Source of the DNA: Thiotrichaceae bacterium | Lineage (GTDB): Bacteria > Pseudomonadota > Gammaproteobacteria > Beggiatoales > Beggiatoaceae | Assembly (NCBI GenBank): GCA_028688145.1 | Contig: JAQTYU010000008.1 | Location: 1-64,000, forward strand | DNA length: 64,000 nucleotides | Direction: 5' to 3' | Program-made: the position numbers and the translations under genes | The notes under the pieces: model-generated | Told to the model about the DNA's origin: nothing | Seen by the model: only the letters and a program-made list of their open reading frames with translations | Database searches by the model: none | Shown: piece by piece, positions 8,690 to 17,045 of the stretch | Layout of the letters: every line of letters begins with the position of its first letter | Numbering within the stretch: position 1 is the first letter of the stretch

Positions 8690-9219
8690 AGTGTGCTCAA
8701 AGCTTGCAGCCCAGTTGGGATAACTTTCTCGTTATAATATACGCGAATTTGGAAAATGCGAAATTCTGCCGCTAAAATTGTGGGGCGAAGGGGGTGTGTG
8801 TTGGGATTTGCACAAGCAACTGCAAAGGTTTCGCAATATTAATCCGTTATTATAGATCAAAAATATCAGTCTAAGCCTTACTGCAATTAACAAACCTCTT
8901 TAGTAGCGTAGGGTGTATAAGGCGTAGCCGCCATACACCTTTTATCTCGTTCCAACGCTCCAGCGGCAAGGATTTTACAGGCTTATTTTAGATAAAAAAC
9001 ATTTAGATTTAAATAGTTACATCAGTTTAAATTTTTAGCAGCCTGCGATAAACGCGCCGCTGGAGCGACGCAATAGGCATTCCCACGCGGGAGCGTGGGA
9101 ACGAGATAAATTTTAAGTCCCCTTTAGGGAATTTAGGGGCTTGTTTTAGTCTTTAGCCCCCTTTAGGGGGTTGGGGCGCAGTTAAACTTAATCATTATCA
9201 CTACTCCGAGAGCATCATC
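8690..9219. repeat. Gene-free repeat cluster between yciB and aguB
   Basis: No gene is visible in this 530-nt stretch between divergent genes. It holds a GGGTGTATAAGGCG hairpin repeat (about 8911-8940, also near 20140), an inverted pair of CTCGTTCCAACGCTCC-type repeats (8946-8978 and 9055-9104), and a family-1 copy at 9115-9183 ending 37 nt before aguB. Promoters for both genes must lie among these repeats; I could not assign them. Confidence 0.7.
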
Positions 9220-10101
9220 ATGAGCTTAGTTCGCGTTGCCGCCACACAATTTGCCTGTAGTTGGGATATTCCTGCCAATTTGGACAGAGCGGAATCTTTT
9301 GTGCGCCAAGCCGCACAACAAGGTGCGCAGATTATTTTGTTACAAGAATTATTTGAAACGCCTTATTTCTGCACCGACCAAAAACAATCTTTGTTTGCGT
9401 TAGCGAAGCCTGTGGAAAATAATCCCATGCTACAACGCTTTAGTGCTTTAGCCAAAGAATTGGCGGTGGTGTTGCCGATTAGCTTTTTCGAGCGTGAACA
9501 ATGCGCCCATTACAATTCAATTATCGTGTTTGATGCCGATGGTGCAACGCTTGGGGTGTATCGTAAAAGTCATATTCCTGATGGTCCTGGTTATCAAGAG
9601 AAATATTATTTTAATGGCGGCGATACGGGTTTTAAAGTGTGGAAAACCCGTTATGCGAATATTGGGATTGGGATTTGTTGGGATCAATGGTTTCCTGAAA
9701 CCGCGCGGGCAATGGCTTTGCAAGGAGCTGAATTGTTATTTTATCCCACGGCGATTGGTTCAGAGCCACAAGATTCCAGCATTGATTCCAGCGGACATTG
9801 GCAACGGGTAATGCAAGGTCATGCGGGCGCAAATTTAATGCCTGTGATTGCATCGAATCGCATTGGGCGTGAAGAGGGTGATTGTTGCGGGATTACTTTC
9901 TATGGCAGTTCTTTTATTGCAGATGCCACGGGTAAAATCATTCGTGAAGCGGGGCGCGATGAAGAAGCGATTTTAACCGCTGAATTTGATTTGGCTAAAT
10001 TACGCGCCCAACGCGCTTCATGGGGTTTGTTCCGTGATCGTCGTCCTGATTTATACGGCAGTTTGTTGACTTTGGACGGTTCAACCCGTGTGAAGGGATA
10101 A
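9220..10101 (+). CDS. aguB: N-carbamoylputrescine amidase
   Basis: AguB hydrolyses N-carbamoylputrescine to putrescine, CO2 and ammonia, the last step of the arginine decarboxylase/agmatine route to polyamines. It is a cytoplasmic nitrilase-superfamily enzyme. The Glu-Lys-Cys triad is clear: E43 in LLQELFETPYFC, K116 in YRKSHIPDGPGY and C153 in GICWDQWFPE. The FETPYFC and SHIPDGPGYQEKYYF segments are specific to the AguB branch. At 293 residues it is full length. The usual partner, agmatine deiminase (aguA), is not adjacent. Confidence 0.95.
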   Translation: MSLVRVAATQFACSWDIPANLDRAESFVRQAAQQGAQIILLQELFETPYFCTDQKQSLFALAKPVENNPMLQRFSALAKELAVVLPISFFEREQCAHYNSIIVFDADGATLGVYRKSHIPDGPGYQEKYYFNGGDTGFKVWKTRYANIGIGICWDQWFPETARAMALQGAELLFYPTAIGSEPQDSSIDSSGHWQRVMQGHAGANLMPVIASNRIGREEGDCCGITFYGSSFIADATGKIIREAGRDEEAILTAEFDLAKLRAQRASWGLFRDRRPDLYGSLLTLDGSTRVKG

Positions 10102-10110
10102 GTTTAAAAA

Positions 10111-10136
10111 TGGTAGGGTGGGCATTGCCCACTCTA
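10111..10136. repeat. GTAGGGTGGGCA hairpin repeat between convergent genes
   Basis: GGTAGGGTGGGCATTGCCCACTC forms a short stem between the ends of aguB and the DUF1311 gene. Similar copies occur at about 44582-44604 and 53585-53603. It may serve as a bidirectional terminator although no T-tract follows. Confidence 0.6.
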
Positions 10137-10160
10137 GGCATCGATGATTCAAATGTGAAG

Positions 10161-10802
10161 TTAATTGCTAACCCGCGTATAAGTTCCCTGCAATTCCCCA
10201 CCCATTCCGCAATAACTGCTGTGACCACCGCTTTCAGAGACAACGACCTTATTTTTCTCAAAGCGAAAACTCACCACGGCATCATCTAATACATGCAATT
10301 TAGCACTGCCATTTTTCAACTCACCCTCGGCACTGAAATCACAAGTCCATCGCCCGCCCTCTCCTGCACCCGACATCGCAACCGCGATAGTATTCGCATC
10401 CAAGGCTTCAACCAATAATTCCATGTTCTTTCCATAGCTATAGTTACCCGCGACTTTGCCCGCCGCCGAAGTTTTGAATTCTGGCGAGGCTCGGAAGGCT
10501 AATGTAACAATTCGTTTTTGGTATAACTCTTTCAAACAAGTGGCATTCGTTGCCGCACAATCCATCGTACGTTTATCCAGCCAAGCGGTTTGTGTCGCAC
10601 GTAATTGCTTAAGCTCCGCAGGGCTGAGCGTACTTGTTAATTTTCTATAATATTCCCCGAGTCGGCTGTCCAACTGGCTTAATTCTGTGTGGTCACACAA
10701 AAAATGTTCTAATTCGGTTTTCGCCTTTTGACAATCAAAACTTGCGGCAGCAACGCCACCACTCAGCGCAAACGTACTCAGCAATAAACTGATTTTCCAC
10801 AT
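10161..10802 (-). CDS. Exported LprI-N (DUF1311) domain protein
   Basis: The 213-residue periplasmic protein has a signal peptide (about 1-19). A lysozyme-inhibitor LprI N-terminal-like domain (about 22-95) contains paired cysteines, the FDCQKAKTELEHFLC start and a WLDKR motif in the QLRATQTAWLDKR helix. The C-terminal 115 residues are beta-rich with two further cysteines and are unrecognised. LprI-N proteins in proteobacteria are often annotated as lysozyme inhibitors, but this is established for few of them. A role in envelope protection is possible but unproven. Confidence 0.75.
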   Translation of the reverse strand: MWKISLLLSTFALSGGVAAASFDCQKAKTELEHFLCDHTELSQLDSRLGEYYRKLTSTLSPAELKQLRATQTAWLDKRTMDCAATNATCLKELYQKRIVTLAFRASPEFKTSAAGKVAGNYSYGKNMELLVEALDANTIAVAMSGAGEGGRWTCDFSAEGELKNGSAKLHVLDDAVVSFRFEKNKVVVSESGGHSSYCGMGGELQGTYTRVSN

Positions 10803-10894
10803 AAATTAAACTCCTGTCTGAACCACCATATTAAAAAATAATAGCCAACGTAGCCCGTATGTAGCAAAGAGGAATATGGGCTATTTAAATTTTA

Positions 10895-11013
10895 ACTGCG
10901 CCCCCAACCCCCTAAAGGGGGCTAAAGATACAAAATTGATTATTTTAAGTCTCTTTTAAAGAATTTAGGGGCTGGTTTTAATCTTTAGCCCCCTTTAGGG
11001 GTTGGGGGCGCAG
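10895..11013. repeat. Family-1 palindromic repeat copy (both arms)
   Basis: The left arm CTGCGCCCCCAACCCC plus CTAAAGGGGGCTAAAG and the right arm TTTAGCCCCCTTTAGGGG plus TTGGGGGCGCAGT are near-exact inverted complements enclosing about 55 nt. It is one of the most complete copies and sits just outside the oligopeptidase A fragment. Confidence 0.85.
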
Positions 11014-11023
11014 TCGAATGTAA

Positions 11024-11347
11024 CTAAGCCGCCATACCCGAATGTCGCAACAAAGCATCAATATTGGGTTCTCTGCCACGAAATGCCACAAATAACTGCA
11101 TGGGATGTGCCGAGCCGCCTTTTTCTAAAACCGAATGCAGGAATTGCAACCCCGTGGCTCGGTCGAAAATGCCGTGTTCTTCAAATTTGGAAAACGCATC
11201 CGCCGACAATACTTCCGCCCATTTATAGCTGTAATACCCAGCGGCATAACCGCCCGCAAAAACATGTCCAAAACTGTGTTGGAAACGGTTAAAGCCCCGT
11301 GCATGAGCCGCTTTGACTAAGGCTGCCTTCTTTTGAGGGTTTAGCTG
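11024..11347 (-). pseudogene. prlC: C-terminal fragment of oligopeptidase A (M3 family)
   Basis: About 105 residues match the extreme C-terminus of oligopeptidase [36 protein letters not shown], and [16 protein letters not shown]. The full enzyme is about 680 residues and needs an upstream HEFGH zinc site, which is absent. The reading frame runs straight into transposase-derived sequence on the 5' side (junction near 11345), so the first residues are not peptidase sequence. This is a gene remnant cut by an insertion element and bounded downstream by a family-1 repeat. Confidence 0.88.
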
Positions 11348-11349
11348 AT

Positions 11350-11635
11350 AACTCAAATTGGAGTTTATCCCTGATTTCAGGGTAAAACTTCTCTAATTCT
11401 TTAGCGGTTTGTCCCTGAAATAATCGAGGGGCTGCTTGAACATCTCAATCAAACCTACGTCATCACTAATATTGGCTTTTGTACAGTGCGTGAACAAGGG
11501 AAAGCCTAAACTTATCCACCGCTAATAGCCCCATGTCTGAGGACAAGTTTGTTTTTTCTTGGGTAATAATTCATTTAACAATATTTCAACGATTGCCCAC
11601 TCTGCATCGGTCAGACTACTGGAATAAGGACTCAT
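11350..11635 (-). pseudogene. IS5-family transposase remnant (different IS type)
   Basis: On the minus strand an ATG at 11635 starts MSPYSSSLTDAEWAIVEILL, the start of DUF4096-type IS5-family transposases. A stop follows after about 36 codons. Further on, other frames show short matches resembling family segments, such as ISDDVGLIEMFKQPLDYFR and [15 protein letters not shown]. Large internal parts are missing. This element is distinct from the MSRRYALT-type IS found elsewhere in the window, and it interrupts prlC. Confidence 0.7.
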
Positions 11636-11792
11636 TTTATCTCGCTTTGATTCTCTATCCCTCATCTTTTACATCTTACACAAGACTTCAAATCGGTTCT
11701 ATAGAATCCAGTTTAAGTGTCTTGTAATATATAAGGTGAATAAAAGCAAATCCACAAAAGCTATTGAAGGATAAAACATGCAATCTAATCTA

Positions 11793-11975
11793 GAGTGTGT
11801 CATCAAATAGAGATAGAGGGGTATTAAGCCAAAAGAATGAGAATAGAAGCCACGTAAATACCACTCAAGAAATGGGCTGAGCATTTATCATATCGAGTGG
11901 CTATCGCTCTGCTTTAACTTACAAAAGAAGTTCTCTATTAAATGACGTTCCTTGTAAAGCTCTTTATCATAATAA
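11793..11975 (-). mobile_element. IS5-family element, partial copy A
   Basis: The copy begins with the inverted-repeat end GAGTGTGTCATCAAATAG after a TA dinucleotide. It continues with the 3' part of the transposase (minus strand: ENFFCKLKQ, SHSFGLIPL region). Similarity to the copies at 19771, 25927 and 36195 ends near 11975, so the other end is lost. No intact transposase remains. Confidence 0.8.
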
Positions 11976-12085
11976 CACAGGGAATGTGCCTATAGCGCAG
12001 TTGGCTATCAGTGATACGGGCGGTGTTATTCATCCTAATTTCAACTGCGTAACTCCTATACTGATAGAAAAAATTAAAAATCGAT

Positions 12086-12325
12086 CTATCTTGAGGATTC
12101 GGGATATTCAACTAGTTTGAAGAGACCATATTCTTTACATAAAGTTTTTTCAATGAAATTGTAAATTGCTTTAATATCGAGGTTATATTATGGACTGAGC
12201 GTATCTTGAACGATATGTACGATCTGGACACGCAATTCTCTTGGAATTATGTCATAGACATACACATCTGGTATTTCTCCTCGTTCACGACGTTGGCTTT
12301 TAGAGAAAAGATCAACTATTCCCAT
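12086..12325 (-). pseudogene. AbiJ N-terminal-domain-like fragment with in-frame stop
   Basis: From the ATG at 12325 the product starts MGIVDLFSKSQRRERGEIPD and includes PRELRVQIVHIVQDTL. This resembles the N-terminal domain of AbiJ-type abortive-infection proteins, which usually begin with a FSKRQ...RGEVPDVYVYD pattern. A TAA stop occurs after residue 45, yet the same frame continues with IKAIYNFIEKTLCKEYGLF, which fits the family's next helix, before a TAG at 12086. The rest of the protein is absent. I read it as a decayed phage-defence gene. Family recall is from memory and was not searched. Confidence 0.6.
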
Positions 12326-12549
12326 AATGTCTCCAGTAATAAATAAAATGTAAAAGTTGGTAGCAAATGTAGAATGTATAAACGCAATATTATATACCCT
12401 ACTAAAAGCCAAATAAATATTCTAGGCTTCTAATATCTAGGATGTTTTTGAAGTTCTGCCGTGAAATAAATGTGTTACAACAATCATCTACTTCACAAAA
12501 AATTCATATTAGACTTATGGTGAGAAAGCTTGTTGAGAACTCTCTAATA

Positions 12550-13545
12550 TCACTCTTTGATTGTTGAGGGCGCAATAATTTCAAAGTAATTCAACAATGT
12601 TTTCTGCAATATCCGATTATTATTATCATCGCTGACCATAAATAAAAACTGTCCTTGATGATGACTTAAGCCTTCAAAATTATCGATATGCCAGCCTTGT
12701 GCACTGTTAAAAATCGCGATGTCTTGTACAGGATTTTCCCCTTCGTCACAGTCAACACAATGTTTTAACCATACTTGGCGCAGGCTGATAATCAGCGGCA
12801 ATATCGGCGAAACATAAGCGCGTTCCATCACCAACAGCGAACCATCTGCCAAGGCTTCCATCGCCACCACTGCACTGTTTGGGGCGGTGTGCCGTGGAAA
12901 TTGCCATTGCTGTCCGTCCAGAGAAAACACGGTAATTTTATCTTGAGGCAAATTTTTCAGCGGATATTCAGGCGCGGTTAAAATGCCGAATTCTGGATGT
13001 AAAGTGACAGACTCTAACATCTTGTTATTATTGACATACAACTTAGAGTTTTGCAGGGGTTCGGGCAAAGTATATTCATCCAGTTGCACGCCATCAGGAC
13101 GCACCCGCGTAATTTTAGGCTTGCGTTCAAATGAAATAATCAATTCACTGTCGCCCTTGATGCCGTTGTCGCCATTCAGCAAACTCAAGCCTTCGGAATC
13201 ATTGCCGTTTTTGGGCAATTTTTTACCTTGGCTGTCAGTGAGCGCGTAAGCATTGAGCACTTCCACATCTTTCAAAACATGGTCTTGAATAATCGGACGC
13301 AGGTGAAATAAATTTCCCGTGTCCGAAATCGCATACAAAATCTGTTCATCTTCATCCCACGCCAAACCCGACAAGGACGCGGTTTCTATCCCATTCACCA
13401 CAGGATGATTGATTTGCAACGCGCCCCGTAGGCGTAGTTGCATAAAACTGTCGCCCACTGCGTGCTTATCCCCCAAATTAAACGGCTCGGCGGCAAAGGC
13501 ACAGCCCATCAAACTGCTTAAAACACAGGCAAGGATTGTTTTCAT
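12550..13545 (-). CDS. Phytase-like esterase domain protein, exported
   Basis: The 331-residue periplasmic protein has a signal peptide (about 1-18). A beta-propeller-like domain of the esterase-like activity of phytase family (PF13449 type) follows, with LSGLAWDEDEQILYAISD at the start, NDSEGLSLL and FERKPKITRV in the middle, and IDNFEGLSHHQGQFLFMVSDDN at the end. Acidic loop residues could bind calcium. Substrate is unknown; phosphodiester or phosphomonoester hydrolysis is a family-level guess. Its ATG directly abuts the gspF stop (TAAATG), so the two genes are co-transcribed and translation is coupled. Confidence 0.8.
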   Translation of the reverse strand: MKTILACVLSSLMGCAFAAEPFNLGDKHAVGDSFMQLRLRGALQINHPVVNGIETASLSGLAWDEDEQILYAISDTGNLFHLRPIIQDHVLKDVEVLNAYALTDSQGKKLPKNGNDSEGLSLLNGDNGIKGDSELIISFERKPKITRVRPDGVQLDEYTLPEPLQNSKLYVNNNKMLESVTLHPEFGILTAPEYPLKNLPQDKITVFSLDGQQWQFPRHTAPNSAVVAMEALADGSLLVMERAYVSPILPLIISLRQVWLKHCVDCDEGENPVQDIAIFNSAQGWHIDNFEGLSHHQGQFLFMVSDDNNNRILQKTLLNYFEIIAPSTIKE

Positions 13546-14751
13546 TTATTTAACCAATTGGTTTAAATCGAAAATAGGCATCAGGATGGCGAGCACAATA
13601 CTCAAAACCACGCCGCCCATGGTTAAAATCAGCAAAGGTTCAAACAAGCCCAATAATACGCCGATTAAAGCTTCTAATTCGCGTTCTTGAGTAATTGCAG
13701 CACGTTCTAACATTTGTTCTAAATTGCCGCTCGCCTCGCCACTGGCGACCAAATGCACCACCATCGGCGGGAATAAGCCACTTTGCGCCAAGGCAGTGTG
13801 TAAACTCGTACCTTCACGAACTTTTTCTGTCGCCGCCACCACGGCGGAGCGCATGTAACGGTTGCCAATCACTTGGCTGGTAATTGATAAAGCTTCCAAC
13901 GCAGGCACGCCGCTCGCCACTAAAATGCTTAACGTGCGGGTGAAACGCGCGACATTGCTGCCACGTTCCAAGCGTCCAATCAAGGGCAAGGTTAATAAAA
14001 ATCGATGCGCCCAAGATTCTACGTTTGGATAACGCAATAAATAACGCGCCCCAAAAATCATCATCACCAACACCGCAAGCAAGGCAAGCCCCCATTCACG
14101 CAAAAAGTCGCTCACCGCGATTAAGCTGCGGGTTAATAAAGGTAATTCTTGTTTGATATTGGCGAAGACTTGCACCACTTGCGGCACCACGTAAGCGAGT
14201 AATCCCACCACCACCAGCACCGCAACCCCTGTGAGTAGCGCGGGATAGAATAAAGCGAGTAGCGTTTTTTGACGGATGTATTGACGATTTTCGGTGTAAT
14301 CGGCAAGGCGTTCGAGCACGATGTCTAAATGCCCCGATTGTTCGCCCGCTGCCACGGTGGCGCAGAATAAATCGGCAAACACGCTGGGAAATTCACGCAA
14401 ACCATCTGCCAAACTGTGCCCTTCCAAGACACGCGAGCGCACGGCAAGCAACATGCTTTTTAAACGAGGTTTTTCGGTTTGTTGAGAAACTGCCAGTAAG
14501 GCTTCTTCAAGGGCAAGACCTGCACGCACTAAAGTTGCCAGTTGGCGAGTGAGCAGGGCTAAATCGGTGGCACTGATGGGGACACGGCGGCGACGGCGTT
14601 GGCTGGTGGCGCGAATAACTTCTTCGAGGCTTAACGGGGTTAAACCTTGTTCGCGTAATTGCTGGCGAATCTGGCGTGCAGTATCGCCTTCTAAAACGCC
14701 TTTACGGGTGCGTCCCGTTTTGTCGAGGGCAACATATTCAAAGGCAGGCAT
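13546..14751 (-). CDS. gspF: Type II secretion system inner-membrane protein GspF
   Basis: GspF is the polytopic inner-membrane platform protein of type II secretion. The 401-residue product starts MPAFEYVALDKTGRTRKGV, a family hallmark. It contains two T2SSF domains (about 70-195 and 270-395), each with the conserved E..G..L...L...A pattern and the GEQSGHLD / ASGEASGNLEQML motifs. Three membrane segments (about 170-190, 220-240, 375-395) are visible. No other gsp genes are adjacent, so the gene is separated from the rest of the secretion operon. A type IV pilus PilC is the main alternative, but the start and the WAHRFLLTLP-type centre favour GspF. Confidence 0.9.
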   Translation of the reverse strand: MPAFEYVALDKTGRTRKGVLEGDTARQIRQQLREQGLTPLSLEEVIRATSQRRRRRVPISATDLALLTRQLATLVRAGLALEEALLAVSQQTEKPRLKSMLLAVRSRVLEGHSLADGLREFPSVFADLFCATVAAGEQSGHLDIVLERLADYTENRQYIRQKTLLALFYPALLTGVAVLVVVGLLAYVVPQVVQVFANIKQELPLLTRSLIAVSDFLREWGLALLAVLVMMIFGARYLLRYPNVESWAHRFLLTLPLIGRLERGSNVARFTRTLSILVASGVPALEALSITSQVIGNRYMRSAVVAATEKVREGTSLHTALAQSGLFPPMVVHLVASGEASGNLEQMLERAAITQERELEALIGVLLGLFEPLLILTMGGVVLSIVLAILMPIFDLNQLVK

Positions 14752-14935
14752 CGCAGTATTAAAAAATTCCTGAAAAATCAGCTTCTATTTTAACGAATTT
14801 AATCCGTGCGTGCTGTATTTATCGAAATTTTGGGAAGTGCTTGGGGGAGTCTCACAACTTACAGACGACTCCCACCTATCGCCTGTAAGTTTTAGAAATT
14901 AGCAGAGCTGTTCATGTTCATAAGCTCCGCTGGAT

Positions 14936-15259
14936 TTAGTGAGGGATAACATTGGTGGCTTGCAAACCGTTTTTACCAGGCTTTGCGCTAAATTCCACTT
15001 CTTGCCCTTGGGTTAAGGCTTTGGGAGTGTTTTTGTTGCTGACTTGAATGGTGCTGAAATGTACAAACACTTCATCGCCATTTTGTGCGGTGATAAAGCC
15101 GAAACCGCTTTGCTTGTCGAACCACTTGACAATACCCTTGCTTAAACCTTTGTGTTCGCTCATGGAAACGTTTTGATTATCGCCCCCTGCCTGAGCTGCA
15201 AAAGGCATACTACATAATAAGATACTGGTTAAGGTCATTCCGAATACGATTTTGTTCAT
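14936..15259 (-). CDS. Exported cold-shock-domain protein
   Basis: The 107-residue product combines a signal-peptide-like N-terminus (MNKIVFGMTLTSILLCSMPF then AAQA, residues 1-24) with a cold-shock domain (about 38-107) carrying RNP1-like KWFDKQSGFGFI and RNP2-like VFVHFSTI motifs. The ATG at 15259 has GGAGA 6-7 nt upstream. The internal ATG at 15163, which would give a plain cytoplasmic CspA-like protein, has no ribosome site. Cold-shock proteins normally act on cytoplasmic RNA, so a secreted form is unexpected. Export is inferred from sequence only; an uncleaved membrane anchor is the alternative. Confidence 0.8.
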   Translation of the reverse strand: MNKIVFGMTLTSILLCSMPFAAQAGGDNQNVSMSEHKGLSKGIVKWFDKQSGFGFITAQNGDEVFVHFSTIQVSNKNTPKALTQGQEVEFSAKPGKNGLQATNVIPH

Positions 15260-15298
15260 GTTGGTTCTCCGTTTGTCACTGTGTATCAGGCTATACAA

Positions 15299-15713
15299 GT
15301 GTTATTTCATAATTGAGTTATAGGGGAGATAACAAAAACCGTACCAACTTCCAATATATTGCTTAATAGCATGATTAATCGTTGTTTTATGATAAAGTCG
15401 CTCAATTTTGAGGGAAAATATTCCCAATAATAAAAATGTCAGACTGTCATTTTTTCGCCGTTATCATTGACTATTCTTCATTAATCCACAATAAAAACAA
15501 TGACTAATATCCTATCCACTTATATGGATTAGTTCGATACAGACACGGCAATTGAATGATAAAAATGCGAAAAAATGGGGGATTTTTACCATAGAGTTAG
15601 TATGTATAGCAAAGGAACAGGGTATTTTTGCGATGAAAGGATTATTTTTGCTCTGAAAAAGAAAAATCCCCTTGCGGGGATTGAAATAAGACCTGAGAAT
15701 TTAAAATAAAAAA
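15299..15713. other. Gene-free AT-rich region
   Basis: No gene is seen in this 415-nt stretch. It would contain the promoter and possible long 5' leader of the cold-shock-domain gene on its left side and the terminator of the SDR gene on its right. No repeat of the families found elsewhere is present. Confidence 0.5.
15664..15682 (-). terminator. Rho-independent terminator of the SDR gene
   Basis: On the minus strand AATCCCCGCAAGGGGATT is followed by a T-rich tract (TTTTCTTTTTC). It lies about 32 nt after the SDR stop codon. Confidence 0.85.
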
Positions 15714-16511
15714 TTAACGCAAACCTGCAATTGCGCCCCCATCAACCGCAATCGCACTGCCTGTGATGTAGGAAGCACAATCGGAACACAGGAAACCCAC
15801 CAGCGTTCCCAATTCTCTGGGTTGACCATAACGCCCCGCAGGAATTTTGGAAAAATCTTGGCTCATTTCTTCTTGCAAAGTCGCGCCGCGCTTGCCTGCG
15901 CTGATGCGCACTAAATCCATAATGCGGTCGGTGTTGAGTTTACCGGGCATCACGCAATTCACGGTTACGCTATCGTGGGCAATTTCCACGGATAAACTTT
16001 TAGCGAAGGCATGTAAGCTGGTGCGGGCAACATTAGAAAGCACCAAACTCGGCACAGGCTGCACGGCGGCGGAAGAGGTAATATAAACAATGCGTCCCCA
16101 TTTTTTGCCACGCATGGCGGGCACTAAACTCAAGGTCAGGTCGATAAAAGATAAGCAATTATTTTGCATGGCTTGTTGATATTGAGCGGCTTCAAATTGG
16201 GTTGCTGTGCCCGGTGCTGGGCCGCCTGAACTACAGACTAAAATATCAATTGATCCGAATTTTTCTTGGGTGGCTTTGACGAAAGCGGTGGCTTGTGCTG
16301 CATCGTTATAGTCGGCAACCATGCCAAACACCTGTTCGGGATTGCTGGCGCGTTCTTTTAAACGTTGTACGGCGGCTTCAACTTTTGCCGCATTGCGTGA
16401 GCAAATCGCGACTTTCGCGCCTTCTTGCAATAAAACTTCCGCACTGGCAAAGCCTAAACCTGAAGATGCGCCCGTTAATAATGCAACTTTATTTTTAATG
16501 CCTAAATCCAT
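15714..16511 (-). CDS. Short-chain dehydrogenase/reductase, atypical active site
   Basis: The 265-residue NAD(P)-dependent oxidoreductase-like protein has a Rossmann fold. The cofactor motif TGASSGLG (residues 14-21), a NNC motif (normally NNAG-like) and the C-terminal GSAIAVDGG are visible. The catalytic Ser region ITSSAAVQPVP is present, but the usual YxxxK is replaced by a segment reading LSNVARTSLHAFAKSLS. The Lys is kept and the Tyr is missing. This matches the known SDR subgroup similar to 3-oxoacyl-ACP reductases but with an incomplete tetrad (for example PIPNLVLSN-type proteins). Its substrate is unknown. It appears monocistronic. Confidence 0.85.
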   Translation of the reverse strand: MDLGIKNKVALLTGASSGLGFASAEVLLQEGAKVAICSRNAAKVEAAVQRLKERASNPEQVFGMVADYNDAAQATAFVKATQEKFGSIDILVCSSGGPAPGTATQFEAAQYQQAMQNNCLSFIDLTLSLVPAMRGKKWGRIVYITSSAAVQPVPSLVLSNVARTSLHAFAKSLSVEIAHDSVTVNCVMPGKLNTDRIMDLVRISAGKRGATLQEEMSQDFSKIPAGRYGQPRELGTLVGFLCSDCASYITGSAIAVDGGAIAGLR

Positions 16512-17045
16512 AATAACCTCCTTTTGAGATGAAGTTAGCGGCAGAGCACGCTATTCAAAGCATAGTCTTATGATGTGATTCTGTATTGTTTAAACACACA
16601 AAAAAGTATAAACAACATGTGAGCGCATTAGAAGCGGTAAGTAGCCCGTATGAAGCCTAGAAATGTGGGGAAATTTAAATTTTTTTGTCTCGTTCCAACG
16701 CTCCAGCGTTGGAATGACTACCTCGTCGCTCCAGCGGCGAGGATTTTACAAGCTTCTGCCATACAAGGAGAGCCTTATCGATTCAACTGCGTCATGCCTA
16801 GAGTTATCACCTTGCAGGGTGGAATACGCTACGCTATTCCACCCTACTACGACTTAAAACTGCTTTAATCTTTATCTTTAGCCCCCTTTAGGGGGTTGGG
16901 GGCGCAGTGAAACAGTTTTAGTTTTTTCAAGACAGATAAATCCACTTTAAGCAAGATTCAGGGACATGTTAAGATAAAGCAGTTGTATCAATTGCAAGCG
17001 TTTGTTGTTCATATATTAAAAATAATCATCCGAAGGAGAACCCCC
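16512..17045. repeat. Repeat cluster between SDR and enoyl-CoA hydratase
   Basis: This divergent intergenic region carries a GTAGCCCGTATG-type repeat (about 16641-16680), a pair of CTCGTTCCAACGCTCCAGCG-type repeats (16689-16750), a GCAGGGTGGAATA/TATTCCACCCT hairpin (16814-16848) and a family-1 right arm (16877-16909). The AAGGAGAA ribosome site for the hydratase lies at its right end. No gene was found. Confidence 0.7.

Noticed and set aside
8906..9183. Possible CRISPR or attachment site in the yciB-aguB gap
   Set aside because: The repeats are inverted and unevenly spaced, with copies elsewhere in the window; no spacer pattern and no integrase gene.
11699..11884. Minus-strand frame of 61 codons ending near the IS copy A
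   Set aside because: It is an out-of-frame reading of the IS end and its flank with no independent support.
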